Source: DATHVR01 sp035461175
Lineage (GTDB): Bacteria; Actinomycetota; Acidimicrobiia; Spongiisociales; ZC4RG35
Assembly (NCBI GenBank): GCA_035461175.1
Contig: DATHVR010000109.1
Location: forward strand, 1-7,307
Reading direction: 5' to 3'
DNA: 7,307 bases
In this document: positions 7,060-7,307 of the stretch, in pieces
How positions within the stretch are numbered: position 1 is the first letter of the stretch
Layout: the number at the start of each line of letters is the position of its first letter
Notes under the pieces: generated by a model
What the model saw: the letters and a program-made list of their open reading frames with translations, nothing else
Databases searched by the model: none
Told to the model about the DNA's origin: nothing
Made by a program: the position numbers and the translations under genes

Positions 7060-7174
7060 ATTCAAGGGGGGACGACCCCCCTGTAACCCCCCGCGGTGAT
7101 ATTCAAGGGGGGCGACCCCCCTGTAACCCCCCGCGGTGATATTCAAGGGGGGCGACCCCCCTGTAACCCCGCGG
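7060..7174. repeat. Tandem array of 40-bp G6/C6 hairpin repeats (3 copies)
   Basis: The copies are 7060-7100 (41 bp, one extra A in the loop), 7101-7140 (40 bp) and 7141-7174 (partial, two C bases lost near the end). Each reads ATTCAAGGGGGG, CGA, CCCCCCTGTAACC and then a C run with CGCGG. The hairpin arms AGGGGGG and CCCCCCT (7065-7082, 7106-7122, 7146-7162) form 7 perfect pairs around CGA or ACGA. A lone left arm, CCAAGGGGGGACG, precedes the array at 7042-7054. It begins a few bases after the oxidase stop codon (TGA 7034-7036). No T tract follows the stems, so it is not a classical intrinsic terminator, although U-poor hairpin terminators have been proposed in actinobacteria. Confidence 0.85.
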
Positions 7175-7197
7175 CTGCTCGTGCGGAAGCCAGGGAA

Positions 7198-7243
7198 GGC
7201 GGGGCCATCCGCCGGCCCTTCTCTCAGTCGAGGTCGTCTGTCG
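7198..7243 (-). repeat. Inverted, diverged copy of the 109-bp repeat core
   Basis: On the minus strand this segment contains ACAGACGACCTCG, then ACTGAGA, then GGCGGATGGCCCCGCC. The first block matches array unit 2 over 13 bases (4509-4521). The last block matches unit 3 over 16 bases (4647-4662). Order and spacing are the same as in the upstream array. Continuing on the minus strand, a ~24-bp linker leads to CCGCGGGGTTACAGGGGGG, the start of the G6/C6 hairpins. The layout core, linker, CCGYGGGG, hairpin is therefore conserved between the two intergenic regions. Confidence 0.75.
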
Positions 7244-7275
7244 TCGGAGGCGTCGGACGGTGAGGCCCCAGAGGC

Positions 7276-7307
7276 TTTCGCGACAGAATTGCGCGCCATG
7301 GCGCGCA
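7276..7307. repeat. Long palindrome, truncated at the right edge
   Basis: TGCGCGCCATGGCGCGCA (7290-7307) is a perfect 18-bp palindrome centred between 7298 and 7299. Its left arm continues outward through CGCGACAGAAT to TTT at 7276. The matching right arm is cut off here but is seen, with one mismatch, at 1-23. The full element would be about 46 bp. The first nine bases of the window equal the last nine, as the palindrome's own symmetry requires. Confidence 0.8.

Noticed and set aside
7060..7174. The tandem 40-bp repeats as a CRISPR array
   Set aside because: The copies are directly adjacent with no unique spacers, and no cas gene is nearby.
1..7307. A circular 7.3-kb plasmid, suggested by nine identical bases at both ends
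   Set aside because: The identity follows from the palindrome present at both ends. There is no replication or mobilisation gene, and the gene content is chromosomal in type.

Overview
The window is a GC-rich chromosomal fragment from what looks like an actinobacterium, possibly Acidimicrobiia-like. The clues are the high GC content, an F420-type flavin/deazaflavin-fold enzyme close to mycobacterial Rv1155, GTG start use, and a probably leaderless gene. The lineage call is inference. No phage, plasmid, CRISPR, tRNA or rRNA gene was seen.

There are four protein genes. From left to right: (1) hrpB, a DEAH-box ATP-dependent helicase, on the minus strand (stop at 60-62, preferred start 2492); (2) a small PPOX/FDOR split-barrel, probably F420-dependent oxidoreductase, on the plus strand (2583-2996), divergent from hrpB; (3) a DUF445 membrane-anchored protein on the minus strand (2993-4249), convergent with gene 2 and sharing 4 bp of overlapping stop codons; (4) a 760-residue acyl-CoA oxidase/dehydrogenase with a TerB-like N-terminal extension on the plus strand (4754-7036), divergent from gene 3. 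The genes do not form one pathway. They read as ordinary housekeeping or accessory metabolism, with no same-strand operon.

The unusual content is non-coding. The 504-bp gap between the divergent DUF445 and acyl-CoA oxidase genes is filled by about three units of a ~109-bp repeat. Each unit has a conserved core (CAGACGA.., TGAGAC, GGCGGATGGCCCCGCC), a linker, and a G-run/C-run hairpin with TGTGGGGG and CCCCCACA arms. The gap downstream of the oxidase holds a second array: three ~40-bp tandem copies of another G6/C6 hairpin. Read on the opposite strand, this array is followed by the same core (7198-7243). The two arrays therefore look like relatives: in one the whole core-plus-hairpin unit has been multiplied, in the other only the hairpin module.

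Both ends of the window stop inside a long palindrome. The right end carries 32 bases of it, including a perfect 18-bp palindrome. The left end begins exactly at its symmetry centre. The two ends match as a 23-bp inverted repeat with one mismatch. This looks like a dispersed palindromic repeat that broke the assembly rather than a plasmid junction.
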